This document shows positions 6,979-15,492 of a stretch of 64,000 nucleotides of DNA, piece after piece. A program made the translations under genes and the position numbers. The stretch lies in contig NZ_LWQS01000037.1 of NCBI RefSeq assembly GCF_001650695.1, forward strand, positions 26,853 through 90,852, read 5' to 3'. The first letter of the stretch is position 1, and each line of letters begins with the position of its first letter. This stretch comes from Chloroflexus islandicus (GTDB lineage: Bacteria > Chloroflexota > Chloroflexia > Chloroflexales > Chloroflexaceae). The notes under the pieces were generated by a model. It was not told the origin of the DNA and did no database searches. It saw only the letters and a list, made by a program, of their open reading frames with translations.

Positions 6979-9141
6979 ATGTGGATCCTTTCTGAAGACA
7001 CCTTCGACCCAGCCAAACAGCACCACAAAGAGACGATCTTCACGATCGGCAACGGCTATCTCTCGACCCGCGGCGCATTCGAGGAGGGCTATCCCAACGA
7101 CCGCCGCGCCACCTTTATCCACGGCGTCTTCGACGACGCGCCGATCGTGGTCACGGAGCTGGCCAACGCACCCGACTGGCTCGCGCTGCACGTCGTGCTC
7201 GACGGTGAGAAGTTCTCGCTCGCGACGGGCACAATTCTCGCCTACCGGCGCGAACTCGATTTGCAGAGCGGCGTGCTGCGGCGCGAGGTGCGCTGGCGTT
7301 CGCCGCAGGGCCGGGTGGCGACGCTGATCTTCACCCGCTTCGCGTCACTGGCCGACGAACACCTGCTGGCGCTGCGCTGCGAGATCATCCCCGAATTTGA
7401 CGGGCAGGTCGAGCTGCGCGCCGCCATTAACGGCCAGATGGATAACGAAGGGTTGCTGCACTGGCGTCCGCTCGCCCAAGGCCAGCTCGCCGATGGCACG
7501 GTCTTTTTGCGCACCCGCACCCGCAAGAGCGGGATTGAAGTGGCGCTAGCAATGCGCCTGATCGGCGATGCCTCTCAAACCGCCTTCTGGGATGCCGAGA
7601 ATGTGCCGACGCTGCAACAGGTCTACCCGGCGCGGGCCGGCCAGCCGATCGTGGTGACGAAGTTGGTGGGGATTGCAACCTCGCGCGATGCTGCCGCACC
7701 GCTTGAGCTAGCCCACCGCCACGTCCAAGCCGCCACCGATTGGGAGAGTGCGCTAGCCGCGCAACGGCAGGCATGGGCGCGCGAGTGGGAACGCTGCCAT
7801 GTCGTGATCGAAGGCGACGACGAAGCCGATCTAGCGGTGCGCTTCAGCATCTTCCAATTGCTAATCGCCGCCCCCCGCCGCGACAACCGGGTCAACATCG
7901 GCGCCAAAACCCTCTCTGGCTTTGGCTATCGCGGCCATGCCTTCTGGGACACCGAAATCTTCATGCTGCCGCTCTTCACCTACACCGCACCCGGCATCGC
8001 GCGCAATCTGCTCGACTACCGCTACCTCACCCTGCCGGCTGCCCGCGCCAAAGCGCGCGCCGCCGGCTACGAAGGCGCGTGGTACGCTTGGGAGAGCGCC
8101 GATACCGGCGACGAGGTGACGCCAACGTGGGTGCCGGATTTCCACGACAAAAAGAAGCTGGCCCGCGTCTGGACGGGTGATCTGGCGATTCACATCTCGG
8201 CGGATGTGGCCTACGCCGTGCAGCAGTTCTGGCAGGCTACCGGCGATGATGAGTGGTACATCGAGCGCGGGGCCGAGATCGTGCTCGACACAGCCAAATT
8301 CTTCGCCTCACGGGCCGAATGGCTGGCCGAGCGCGGCTGCTACGGCTACACCGACGTGATCGGCCCCGACGAATACCACGATCACGTTAACAACAACGCC
8401 TACACTAACCTGCTGGCCCAATGGAACCTGCGCGCCGGCCTTGAGACGCTGGCATGGCTCGATCAACATGCGCCGCACAAAGCCGCCGAGTTGCGCCAAC
8501 GGCTCGATCTGACGCCGGAACGCTTACAGCACTGGCAGACGGTAGCCGAAAAGATGTGCCTCAACGTGAGCGCCAACGGCCTCATCGAGCAATTCGACGG
8601 CTTCTTCAAACTGAAGGATGTCAATCTCGCCGACTACGAACCGCGCACCAAATCGATGCACGAAATCTTCGGCATCGAGGGGGCCAACGAGTATCAGGCG
8701 ATCAAGCAACCCGACGTGCTGATGCTGCAATTCCTCTTGCGCGAACAGTACAGCGACAGCCAGATTCGGGTCAATTACGACTACTACACCCCCCGCACCG
8801 ACCACACCTACGGCTCGTCGCTCGGCCCGCCGATTCAGGCCATCGTCGCCTGCCAGATGGGTGACGTGGCCGAAGCCTACGAACACTTCATCCGGGCCGC
8901 GCGGGCCGACTTGCGCGACGTGCGCGGCAACGCTGGCGACGGCATCCATGCCGCATCAGCGGGCGGGGTCTGGCAAGCGGTAGTGTTTGGCTTTGGCGGG
9001 TTGCGTATCCACCCCGACGGCACGTGGGAAGTGCATCCGCGCCTGCCCAGTCACTGGCGGCGGTTGACCTACCGCTTCACCTTGCGCGGGCAAACCCACA
9101 CCGTCACCTGCTACCCGGATGGCAGCTACACGATGGGCTAA
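6979..9141 (+). CDS. Glycoside hydrolase family 65 disaccharide phosphorylase
   Basis: A 720-residue cytoplasmic enzyme of typical family length. The order is an N-terminal beta-sandwich (1-270), an (alpha/alpha)6 barrel (about 285-650) and a small C-terminal sheet. Family motifs: GNGYLSTRGAFEEGY (24-38), GFGYRGHAFWDTEIFMLP (314-331), and IGPDEYHDHVNNNAYTN (461-477), in which Glu465 is the expected general acid. FAMILY KNOWLEDGE: these enzymes use phosphate to split maltose, trehalose, kojibiose or nigerose into beta-glucose 1-phosphate and glucose. The exact sugar cannot be told from sequence by eye. The beta-phosphoglucomutase downstream uses beta-glucose 1-phosphate, which fits an inverting phosphorylase and argues against a plain hydrolase. 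Confidence 0.9.
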   Translation: MWILSEDTFDPAKQHHKETIFTIGNGYLSTRGAFEEGYPNDRRATFIHGVFDDAPIVVTELANAPDWLALHVVLDGEKFSLATGTILAYRRELDLQSGVLRREVRWRSPQGRVATLIFTRFASLADEHLLALRCEIIPEFDGQVELRAAINGQMDNEGLLHWRPLAQGQLADGTVFLRTRTRKSGIEVALAMRLIGDASQTAFWDAENVPTLQQVYPARAGQPIVVTKLVGIATSRDAAAPLELAHRHVQAATDWESALAAQRQAWAREWERCHVVIEGDDEADLAVRFSIFQLLIAAPRRDNRVNIGAKTLSGFGYRGHAFWDTEIFMLPLFTYTAPGIARNLLDYRYLTLPAARAKARAAGYEGAWYAWESADTGDEVTPTWVPDFHDKKKLARVWTGDLAIHISADVAYAVQQFWQATGDDEWYIERGAEIVLDTAKFFASRAEWLAERGCYGYTDVIGPDEYHDHVNNNAYTNLLAQWNLRAGLETLAWLDQHAPHKAAELRQRLDLTPERLQHWQTVAEKMCLNVSANGLIEQFDGFFKLKDVNLADYEPRTKSMHEIFGIEGANEYQAIKQPDVLMLQFLLREQYSDSQIRVNYDYYTPRTDHTYGSSLGPPIQAIVACQMGDVAEAYEHFIRAARADLRDVRGNAGDGIHAASAGGVWQAVVFGFGGLRIHPDGTWEVHPRLPSHWRRLTYRFTLRGQTHTVTCYPDGSYTMG

Positions 9142-9151
9142 GACACAGACG

Positions 9152-9365
9152 GTTAACGCAAAGACGCTAAGGTTTTTAACGCAAAGGCGCAGAGGTTTTT
9201 AACGCAAAGACGCAAAGGTATTTGAGGTTGGGTACAAGCGTGGTGATTCAAACAATCAAAAAACTCTTTGCGTCCTTGGCGTTCTTCGCGCCTTTGCGTT
9301 TGACTTCCTTTGCGTTCTCTGCGCCCTTCGCGCCTTTGCGTTTGACTTCCTTTGCGTTCTCTGCG
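9152..9365. repeat. ACGCAAAG-type repeat cluster in inverted arrangement
   Basis: Three forward units of the form TTAACGCAAAGNCGCNAAGG (about 9153-9218) are followed, after a 50-bp unique spacer, by several reverse units (CGCCTTTGCGTTTGACTTCC, about 9270-9365). The halves can pair into a long imperfect hairpin between the phosphorylase and the mutase. The same family recurs at 20938-21014, 21127-21200 and 21330-21400. No gene lies in this 247-bp gap. Confidence 0.8.
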
Positions 9366-9388
9366 CCGTGGATGACGAGGACTGCGTG

Positions 9389-10045
9389 ATGTCGATCAAA
9401 GGATTCATCTTCGATCTTGACGGTGTACTCACCGACACCGCCGAATACCATTACCGGGCATGGAAACGGCTCGCCGATGAACTCGGCATTCCGTTCACCC
9501 GCGAAGAGAACGAAGCGCTGCGCGGCATTCCACGCCGCGAGTCGCTCTTGCTGCTGCTCAAAGGGCGCACCTTCCCCGAAGCGACGCTCAACGAGCTGAT
9601 GGAGCGCAAAAACAGCTACTACCTCGAATACATTCGCGAAATCTCACCCCGCGATGTCTTGCCCGGCGCGCGCGAGCTGCTGAGCGAAATCCGCGCCGCC
9701 GGTCTGAAAGCGGCGCTCGGTTCAGCGAGCAAAAACGCGCGCGAAGTGATTGAGCGGCTCGGCATCGCCGGCCTGCTCGACGCGGTTGCCGACGGCTACA
9801 GCGTCACGCGGCAGAAACCGGCGCCTGACCTCTTCTTGCACGCAGCGGCACTACTTGGCTTAGCTCCGGCGGAATGCGTCGTGGTCGAAGATGCCGCAGC
9901 CGGCGTCGAAGCGGCGCTAGCCGGCGGCTTCACCGTGATCGGGATCGGCCCGCACGAGCGAGTGGGCAAAGCGCATGTCGTGCTACCCAATCTGGCCGGC
10001 GCGCGCCTCGCCGATCTGTTAGCGCGGTTGCCGATGCATGCATGA
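9389..10045 (+). CDS. pgmB: Beta-phosphoglucomutase (HAD superfamily)
   Basis: 218 residues. HAD motif I is FIFDLDGVLTDTAEYHYRAW with nucleophile Asp9 and acid/base Asp11; motif II is LGSASKNAREVIERLG near residue 112; the motif III Lys is in VTRQKPAPDLFLHAA; motif IV is VVVEDAAAGVEAALAGG. These match beta-phosphoglucomutases, which turn beta-glucose 1-phosphate into glucose 6-phosphate. It follows the GH65 phosphorylase, completing the pathway. The frame opens at 9368, but GAGG at 9377-9380 is 8 bases before the ATG at 9389 and the fold starts there. The gap upstream is repeat DNA, so transcription may pass through a large hairpin. Confidence 0.9.
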   Translation: MSIKGFIFDLDGVLTDTAEYHYRAWKRLADELGIPFTREENEALRGIPRRESLLLLLKGRTFPEATLNELMERKNSYYLEYIREISPRDVLPGARELLSEIRAAGLKAALGSASKNAREVIERLGIAGLLDAVADGYSVTRQKPAPDLFLHAAALLGLAPAECVVVEDAAAGVEAALAGGFTVIGIGPHERVGKAHVVLPNLAGARLADLLARLPMHA

Positions 10046-10077
10046 CGCACCGGCGTACCTGAACAACGATGGGAAAG

Positions 10078-10154
10078 GAGCCGGACAGCCGTCCGGCTCT
10101 ACGGTCTTCCCGTCTGCGGGTACAGATTGGAGCCGGACAGCCGTCCGGCTCTAC
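10078..10154. repeat. Family B hairpin repeats (AGCCGGAC type), two copies
   Basis: Two near-identical elements, AGCCGGACAGCCGTCCGGCT at 10079-10098 and 10131-10150, each with 8-bp arms, separated by 32 bp. They lie between the mutase and the first CPBP gene. Related elements occur at 20878, 21292, 31703, 50992, 51090 and 63913. Confidence 0.85.
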
Positions 10155-10241
10155 ATGTTTGGCGTTATCCCTCTTGCCAACCAGCGTACTTTCTGTCACA
10201 CTGCTCTTGCTACCGTCATTCGGTCACAAGGAGCATCTGTT

Positions 10242-11411
10242 ATGTCAGAACCGCTGGTTCTCACCTCTGAACAACCTCCTACTCGTCGTCCGGGGCTCTG
10301 GATAGCTGGTGTAGCAGTGTACATTCTGCTCATCAGCGTTGGCTCCAGTCTTGGCGGCGAGTTGGGCATCTTTACCACCGCCAGCTTCAACGCGCTGCCC
10401 TTCGTTGGGTTGGCTGTGCTAGCTTACTTCGCCGGTTCGCAGTTCAACTGGGCATGGATCGCCACCGGTTTGTGGTTGGCGCTCGTGCTCGGCTTGGCAT
10501 CGCTCTACACATTTGGTCTCGGCGTGATTACCCTGCTCGATCTGCCGCCGGGAGGGCTTAATCCAGAACAACCGCCCAATCTCGCACCAGCCGATCTGCT
10601 CAGCATCGTGCTCTTCATCTTGGGCATCTTCACCGCTATCGGCATCGGCCTGTTCACCCTGTTGCCGCCAGTACGGCGAGGATTAGCGCGGGTGTTGCCG
10701 ATCGATCCCGATTCATTTGTCCATGCCATCGCATTGATGGCAATTGTCAGCATCACCCTCATGATGTTTGTGCCGCTGCTGATCACCGGCGAACCGCCCT
10801 TGCTAGCGCTGGTCAACACCATCGGCGGCTCAGAGCTGAGTGATCTGAGCGCTGATGAACAGTTACGCAGCCAGCTTTACGGCTTGGTCTGGACGATCCC
10901 GGCGGCGTTTCTGGCGGTTGGCTTTGGCATTCGCCGCAATCTGGCCGCGACCCTAGAACGGCTAGGGTTGGTACGCCCGACGCTGCGCCATCTGCTCATC
11001 GGGCTTGGGGTCGGGGTGGGATTGGCCGGGTTAATGTCGCTCGCCCTGCCGCTGATGGACTCGCTCTGGCAAGCGCTCGGCTGGCCAACCACCGACGAAG
11101 AAGCCTTCGGCGAACTGATGGCTTTCGCGATTAGCCCGATCGGGGCGCTGGTGATTGGCGTGACGGCTGGCCTTGGCGAAGAGTTAGGTGTGCGTGGCGT
11201 CTTGCAGCCGCGACTGGGGATCTGGCTCTCGAACCTCTTCTTCACCAGCCTGCACGCGTTTCAGTACCACTGGGACGCACTGCTGGTGGTGTTTGTGATT
11301 GGGATGGCATGCGGCATAGTGCGCAAGCATACCAACACCACCACCGCCGCAATCGTGCATGGAGTGTACAACTTCATTATGGTGATGCTGGCGGTAGTAA
11401 CTAGCTCGTAA
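10242..11411 (+). CDS. CPBP-family (CAAX protease/Abi type) intramembrane metalloprotease 1
   Basis: 389 residues, with about eight to nine hydrophobic segments. The three CPBP motifs are intact near the C-terminus: GEELGVRG (EExxxR, near 313), FFTSLHAFQYH (FxxxH) and IVHGVYNF (HxxxN-like). The conserved Glu and His residues would bind the catalytic zinc inside the membrane. AAGGAG at 10228-10233 is 8 bases before the ATG at 10242; the frame opens earlier, through the hairpin repeats, and that part is discarded. It is a tandem paralogue of the gene at 11530. The substrate is unknown: family members process prenylated proteins, bacteriocins or other membrane peptides. Confidence 0.85.
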   Translation: MSEPLVLTSEQPPTRRPGLWIAGVAVYILLISVGSSLGGELGIFTTASFNALPFVGLAVLAYFAGSQFNWAWIATGLWLALVLGLASLYTFGLGVITLLDLPPGGLNPEQPPNLAPADLLSIVLFILGIFTAIGIGLFTLLPPVRRGLARVLPIDPDSFVHAIALMAIVSITLMMFVPLLITGEPPLLALVNTIGGSELSDLSADEQLRSQLYGLVWTIPAAFLAVGFGIRRNLAATLERLGLVRPTLRHLLIGLGVGVGLAGLMSLALPLMDSLWQALGWPTTDEEAFGELMAFAISPIGALVIGVTAGLGEELGVRGVLQPRLGIWLSNLFFTSLHAFQYHWDALLVVFVIGMACGIVRKHTNTTTAAIVHGVYNFIMVMLAVVTSS

Positions 11412-11529
11412 CGGCGTTGCCGCGACACTTTTGTCACACTTTTGTTGTTGCTTATTCACGCGCTCCTTCCACCATAAAGCTGGCGAGATAATCCGCCGCA
11501 TTCCTCGCGATGTGAAAGGAGAGCGTGAT

Positions 11530-12702
11530 ATGGCAGAGCAGACAATGCAGACGAGCGCATCACCCACTACACGTTGGGGACGCTGGCTCATCGGAGGCGT
11601 GTTGTATCTGGCGCTGCTCGCCACCGGTTTGCGCATTGGCGGCGAGTTGAGCGTCTTTGTGAGCGCAAGTCTCAATGTCTTACCGTTTGTTGGGCTGGCA
11701 ATCCTCGCCTATTTCGCCGGTACGCGCTTCAATTGGGCATGGGTCATGAGCGGGATCTGGTTAGTGCTATTGATCGGCGTGATAACAATGTACGCCGCTG
11801 GCATAACCATGGCTGTTCTCCTTAATTTCACGCCTGATAATCTCAACCCGCCTGATCCCAGCGATCCCGCCTTCCTCACCCGGTTGCAAGCCGCCAACAT
11901 TCCCGGCCTTATGCTCAGTTTTATCGGCGTGATCGGTATCAGCAGCTTGCCCCTCATCCCAGCGATCCGGCGCATCATTGCTCGCTTCATACCAATTGAT
12001 CCGTCATCGTGGCTCCATACCGTGGCCCTCATCGCCGTAATATCTGTTACATTGATCATGTTCATACCATTGTTTATCGTTGGTGAACCGCCGTTGCTGA
12101 TGTTCATACGGCAAACCAACGGTGAAGTACCGTCCGAGCTGAGTGATGAAGTGCAGTTGCGCGCGCAAATCTATAGCCTGATCTGGAATATTCCGGCAGC
12201 ATTGCTCGCAGTGGGGTTCGGCGTCCGCCGCAACCTAGTTGAGACCTTGACCCGGCTTGGGCTAATGCGCCCAACCCTAAGCCAGCTTGCAATGAGCGCT
12301 GGTGCCGGCTTGGTGATGGCTGTCATCGTCTATGTAGGCATGCCATTTCAGCTTTCCCTTTGGCAGATGTTGGGATGGCCTACGACGGATCATGAGTCGT
12401 TTGCTAAGCTCTTAGCTTTCGCGCTCAGCCCAATTGGGGCGGTTGTGGTTGGCGTGACTGCCGGCTTGGGTGAAGAGCTGGCCATCCGTGGCGTCTTGCA
12501 GCCGCGGATGGGTCTCTGGCTCTCGAATCTCTTCTTCACGAGCTTGCATGCCTTTCAGTACCACTGGGATGCGCTATTGATAGTATTTACGGTTGGTCTT
12601 GTCTGCGGGATCATACGCAATCGTTTCAACACGACGACTGCGGCAATTGTCCATGGTGTGTATAACTGTGCACTGATCTTGATGAGCATCACGTTCGCGT
12701 GA
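11530..12702 (+). CDS. CPBP-family intramembrane metalloprotease 2 (tandem paralogue)
   Basis: 390 residues, closely similar along its length to the gene at 10242, including GEELAIRGVLQPRMG, FFTSLHAFQYHWDALL and IVHGVYNC. AAAGGAGA at 11515-11522 lies 7 bases before the ATG at 11530; upstream codons in this frame are noncoding. A TGTCACACT motif occurs upstream of both copies (10194 and 11432). The pair arose by local duplication and both keep the zinc ligands, so both are probably active. An OmpR-type two-component pair follows at 12824 and could regulate them. Confidence 0.85.
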   Translation: MAEQTMQTSASPTTRWGRWLIGGVLYLALLATGLRIGGELSVFVSASLNVLPFVGLAILAYFAGTRFNWAWVMSGIWLVLLIGVITMYAAGITMAVLLNFTPDNLNPPDPSDPAFLTRLQAANIPGLMLSFIGVIGISSLPLIPAIRRIIARFIPIDPSSWLHTVALIAVISVTLIMFIPLFIVGEPPLLMFIRQTNGEVPSELSDEVQLRAQIYSLIWNIPAALLAVGFGVRRNLVETLTRLGLMRPTLSQLAMSAGAGLVMAVIVYVGMPFQLSLWQMLGWPTTDHESFAKLLAFALSPIGAVVVGVTAGLGEELAIRGVLQPRMGLWLSNLFFTSLHAFQYHWDALLIVFTVGLVCGIIRNRFNTTTAAIVHGVYNCALILMSITFA

Positions 12703-12765
12703 GCGCTGAGGTTGCACAGCAGGTTTGTAGGAGCTCGTCCGTTCACAATATGGCATTAGGTTTGT

Positions 12766-12794
12766 AGAGTGCGACAGTTCGCCTGTCGCACTCT
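12766..12794. repeat. Family A-like hairpin repeat between CPBP 2 and the response regulator
   Basis: Arms AGAGTGCGACAG and CTGTCGCACTCT (12 bp, perfect) around TTCGC. It is a variant of the family A element and could end transcription of the protease gene or separate it from the regulator, although no T-run follows. Confidence 0.8.
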
Positions 12795-12823
12795 GCCCAT
12801 CGTCAATGAGCCTGCGAGCAATT

Positions 12824-13498
12824 ATGGCCACCATCCTGATTGTCGAAGACGAACGCGAACTAGCCCTCTTGTTGCGGCAACGCCTTGAAAGTGAAGGGCA
12901 CACTGCACTCGTCGTCTATGATGGCCCAACTGCGCTAGCGCTAGCCGGACAACATCAGATTGATTTAGTCATTCTCGATTGGATGTTGCCCGGTCTCGAT
13001 GGGTTGACGGTTATGCGCCGTTTGCGCGAGCGTTCGCCAGTGCCGGTCTTAATGCTGACAGCGCGTTCCGAGGAAGTTGATCGGGTGCTAGGGCTTGAAA
13101 TTGGCGCCGATGATTATGTCACCAAGCCATTTAGCTTGCGCGAATTGTTAGCTCGTGTACACTCCATTCTACGCCGAGTCGAGTTGCTACGGCAACCACC
13201 GGCAGCGCCTCTTATTCGGATCGGTGATCTCACGATCGAACAAGAGGCGCGCCGGGTGACAATCGCCGGTACATCGGTTGAATTAACCGTTAAAGAATTT
13301 GACCTCCTCTGCCTGCTCGCCGCCCATCCCGGTCGCAGCTTCAGCCGCTCATACTTGCTTGATCGGATTTGGGGCATCGAGTACGACGGCAGCGATCGCA
13401 CCGTCGATACCCATATTGTCCGCTTGCGCCGCAAACTTGGCGCGCTAGGAGAACGGATTGTCACGGTATGGGGCGTGGGATACCGCTTCGAGCCATAA
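12824..13498 (+). CDS. OmpR/PhoB-type response regulator
   Basis: 224 residues. The receiver (1-118) has Glu8-Asp9, phospho-acceptor Asp52 in LVILDWMLPGLDG, Thr in LMLTARS and Lys in DDYVTKPFS. A winged-helix domain (about 128-222) follows, with EARRVTIAGTSVELTVKEFD and RTVDTHIVRLRRKLG. It would bind DNA when phosphorylated by the kinase that overlaps its 3' end. The ATG at 12824 is preferred over 12806 because the fold starts at once. Targets are unknown; the adjacent CPBP genes are natural candidates. Confidence 0.9.
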   Translation: MATILIVEDERELALLLRQRLESEGHTALVVYDGPTALALAGQHQIDLVILDWMLPGLDGLTVMRRLRERSPVPVLMLTARSEEVDRVLGLEIGADDYVTKPFSLRELLARVHSILRRVELLRQPPAAPLIRIGDLTIEQEARRVTIAGTSVELTVKEFDLLCLLAAHPGRSFSRSYLLDRIWGIEYDGSDRTVDTHIVRLRRKLGALGERIVTVWGVGYRFEP

Positions 13499-15492
13499 AA
13501 GACTACCTCTTGCGCCGGGTTGGGTTCTGGCAATCGCTCGGCGAGGTGGCGGCGCTCGGCAGCGGCCTCGCGCTGCTCCCGTATCTGTTCTTCGGCAAAA
13601 CATGGCCACTACTGGCCGATACAATCGCCTTTCTCAACCTCATCGCCTATGTCTACGGCGCTTGGCGTCTACAACCGGTCGCCGCTCCATGGCCAGTGCG
13701 CATTGGGCGATTTGTGCTCTGGTGCGGCCTGTTAGCCATCCTTTCCGGAACAATCACATGGCTTACCCTAGGATGGCTCGATGAGCGTAGTCTGCTCATG
13801 CGTGATATGGTTGATCTGCCGGCATACGCATCGCCGGCCCTGCTGATCATCAATGCGTTTTTGCTCGCGCTCGGCGCCACCGGCGTGCCCCGCTTCCTGA
13901 TCACGATCTGGACGCTAGGCCGGCGCCATTTGCGCTGGCAACTGACTTTTGGCGCGCTATTGATTGCCGCGCTGACCAATCTCTGTATGCCGGTGGTCAT
14001 GTTTGCCACCATTGCCGCCTTCAGTTTGGGAACGATCCCGGTCGTCATGCCGCTGGATCAGGCCGCAACCTTGCTGCGTGAGGCGCTCGCCACCCTGCCG
14101 GATGATGCCGAACCGCCGGCAGTGCAAGCCATGGTCGAAGGCTTATACAACGATACCACCCGCTTACCGGTTGATGAGGCGGCTCCATTTGCAGCCGCAG
14201 AAATGTGGGGGTTGCGCCGGATCAGCGTGCTCACCATCGACGGCACGATCATTGCCAGCGCCGGTGAAACGCCACTCCCAGCGGCCATGCCGCTGCCCCC
14301 GGCCATCGCCGAAACCATCCAAGCCATTCGCGCCGCTGCTCTGCAAACGGGCCAGTGTGTCACCGGCTATCCCCGCTCCGGCAGTTTGAGTGATGTTGCG
14401 GTCTGCCCGCTCAGTGCCAACCGGCTCGTGCTGATAGAACGGCAGATCGGGATGGTCGAGCAACTTGGCGCCAGTCTTGGCCGGATGGTAGCCAGTGTCT
14501 TGGTCAACCTGAGTCTGAGCTGGAGTATTATCGCCATTGTTATTGCTCTGATCATTCCGATTGCCTTCACGATCAGCTACTTCTTTGCCCGCCGCCTCAC
14601 GACGCGACTTGAGCGCTTGGCTACTGCCACCCACGCGCTCGCCAGCGGCCAGAGCGAGACAGTTACGCCATTAGCCACCGGTGATGACGAGGTTGGCCAA
14701 CTCACTGCCGACTTCAACGCGATGGCCGCCCAATTGCGCGCGCGCGAGCAGGCGCTGCGCGCCGCCGCCGAACGCAACGAGCAGTTGCTGGCCGCCAACA
14801 AACGCCTCATCGCAAACGTCAGCCACGAGTTGCGCAACCCCATCGCCACCTTGCGCGCGCAGGTCGAGGCATTGGTCGAAGATTACGCCGGCCAACTCCC
14901 GGCGCGCGAACTCCATGTGATTGAACACGAGCTACAACGGCTTTCGACCCTGATCGAGGATCTGTTCACCCTCGCGCGCGCTGACGCGCACCAGCTCAAA
15001 CTTGATCGAACAAAGGTCGATGTGGGCGCCCTCATCCAGCGTTTGATAGCAACCTACGCCCCTCTCGCCCGCCGGCTGCATCAGATTGAAGTCGTGTGTG
15101 AGATTGAACCAGCGATACCACCCATATTGGCCGACCCCCAGCGGCTGGAACAAGTCATGATCAACCTTGTTCAGAACGCATTGCGCTATACCCCGCCGGG
15201 AGGCATTGTGATGGTGATGGCCAAAAGTGAGGGTACACAGGTAGCGATCAGCGTGATCGACACCGGGCCGGGGATTGATCCCGCCGAACACGAACTAGTC
15301 TTCGAGCGATTTTATCGCGGCGACACATCACGCGCGCGGGCCACCGGCGGCGCCGGTCTTGGTTTGGCAATCGCGCTCGAGTTAGTGCGAGCTATGCAAG
15401 GCGATCTCACGCTCACCAATGCGCCGGGGCAAGGCGCTTGTTTTACCATCACCCTTCCAGCCACCACCATTACGGCACCTGATACGAGCTAA
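13468..15492 (+). CDS. Membrane sensor histidine kinase, partner of the 12824 regulator
   Basis: About 674 residues from the ATG at 13468, which overlaps the regulator by 31 bp; a TTG slightly downstream is possible. There are about five membrane segments in the first 190 residues, an extracytoplasmic region with two Cys, another membrane segment (SWSIIAIVIALIIPIAFTIS), a HAMP domain, the HisKA box ANVSHELRNPIATLRAQVEA with the phosphorylated His, and an HATPase domain (NLVQNALRY, DTGPGIDP, GGAGLGLAIALEL). The multi-span N-terminus is unlike simple two-span sensors and may sense a membrane state. Its 3' end overlaps the convergent lamin-tail gene by 23 bp. Confidence 0.88.
   Translation: MGRGIPLRAIKDYLLRRVGFWQSLGEVAALGSGLALLPYLFFGKTWPLLADTIAFLNLIAYVYGAWRLQPVAAPWPVRIGRFVLWCGLLAILSGTITWLTLGWLDERSLLMRDMVDLPAYASPALLIINAFLLALGATGVPRFLITIWTLGRRHLRWQLTFGALLIAALTNLCMPVVMFATIAAFSLGTIPVVMPLDQAATLLREALATLPDDAEPPAVQAMVEGLYNDTTRLPVDEAAPFAAAEMWGLRRISVLTIDGTIIASAGETPLPAAMPLPPAIAETIQAIRAAALQTGQCVTGYPRSGSLSDVAVCPLSANRLVLIERQIGMVEQLGASLGRMVASVLVNLSLSWSIIAIVIALIIPIAFTISYFFARRLTTRLERLATATHALASGQSETVTPLATGDDEVGQLTADFNAMAAQLRAREQALRAAAERNEQLLAANKRLIANVSHELRNPIATLRAQVEALVEDYAGQLPARELHVIEHELQRLSTLIEDLFTLARADAHQLKLDRTKVDVGALIQRLIATYAPLARRLHQIEVVCEIEPAIPPILADPQRLEQVMINLVQNALRYTPPGGIVMVMAKSEGTQVAISVIDTGPGIDPAEHELVFERFYRGDTSRARATGGAGLGLAIALELVRAMQGDLTLTNAPGQGACFTITLPATTITAPDTS

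Noticed and set aside
7427..7774. Frames inside the GH65 gene on either strand
   Set aside because: Shadows of a family-length enzyme with intact catalytic motifs.
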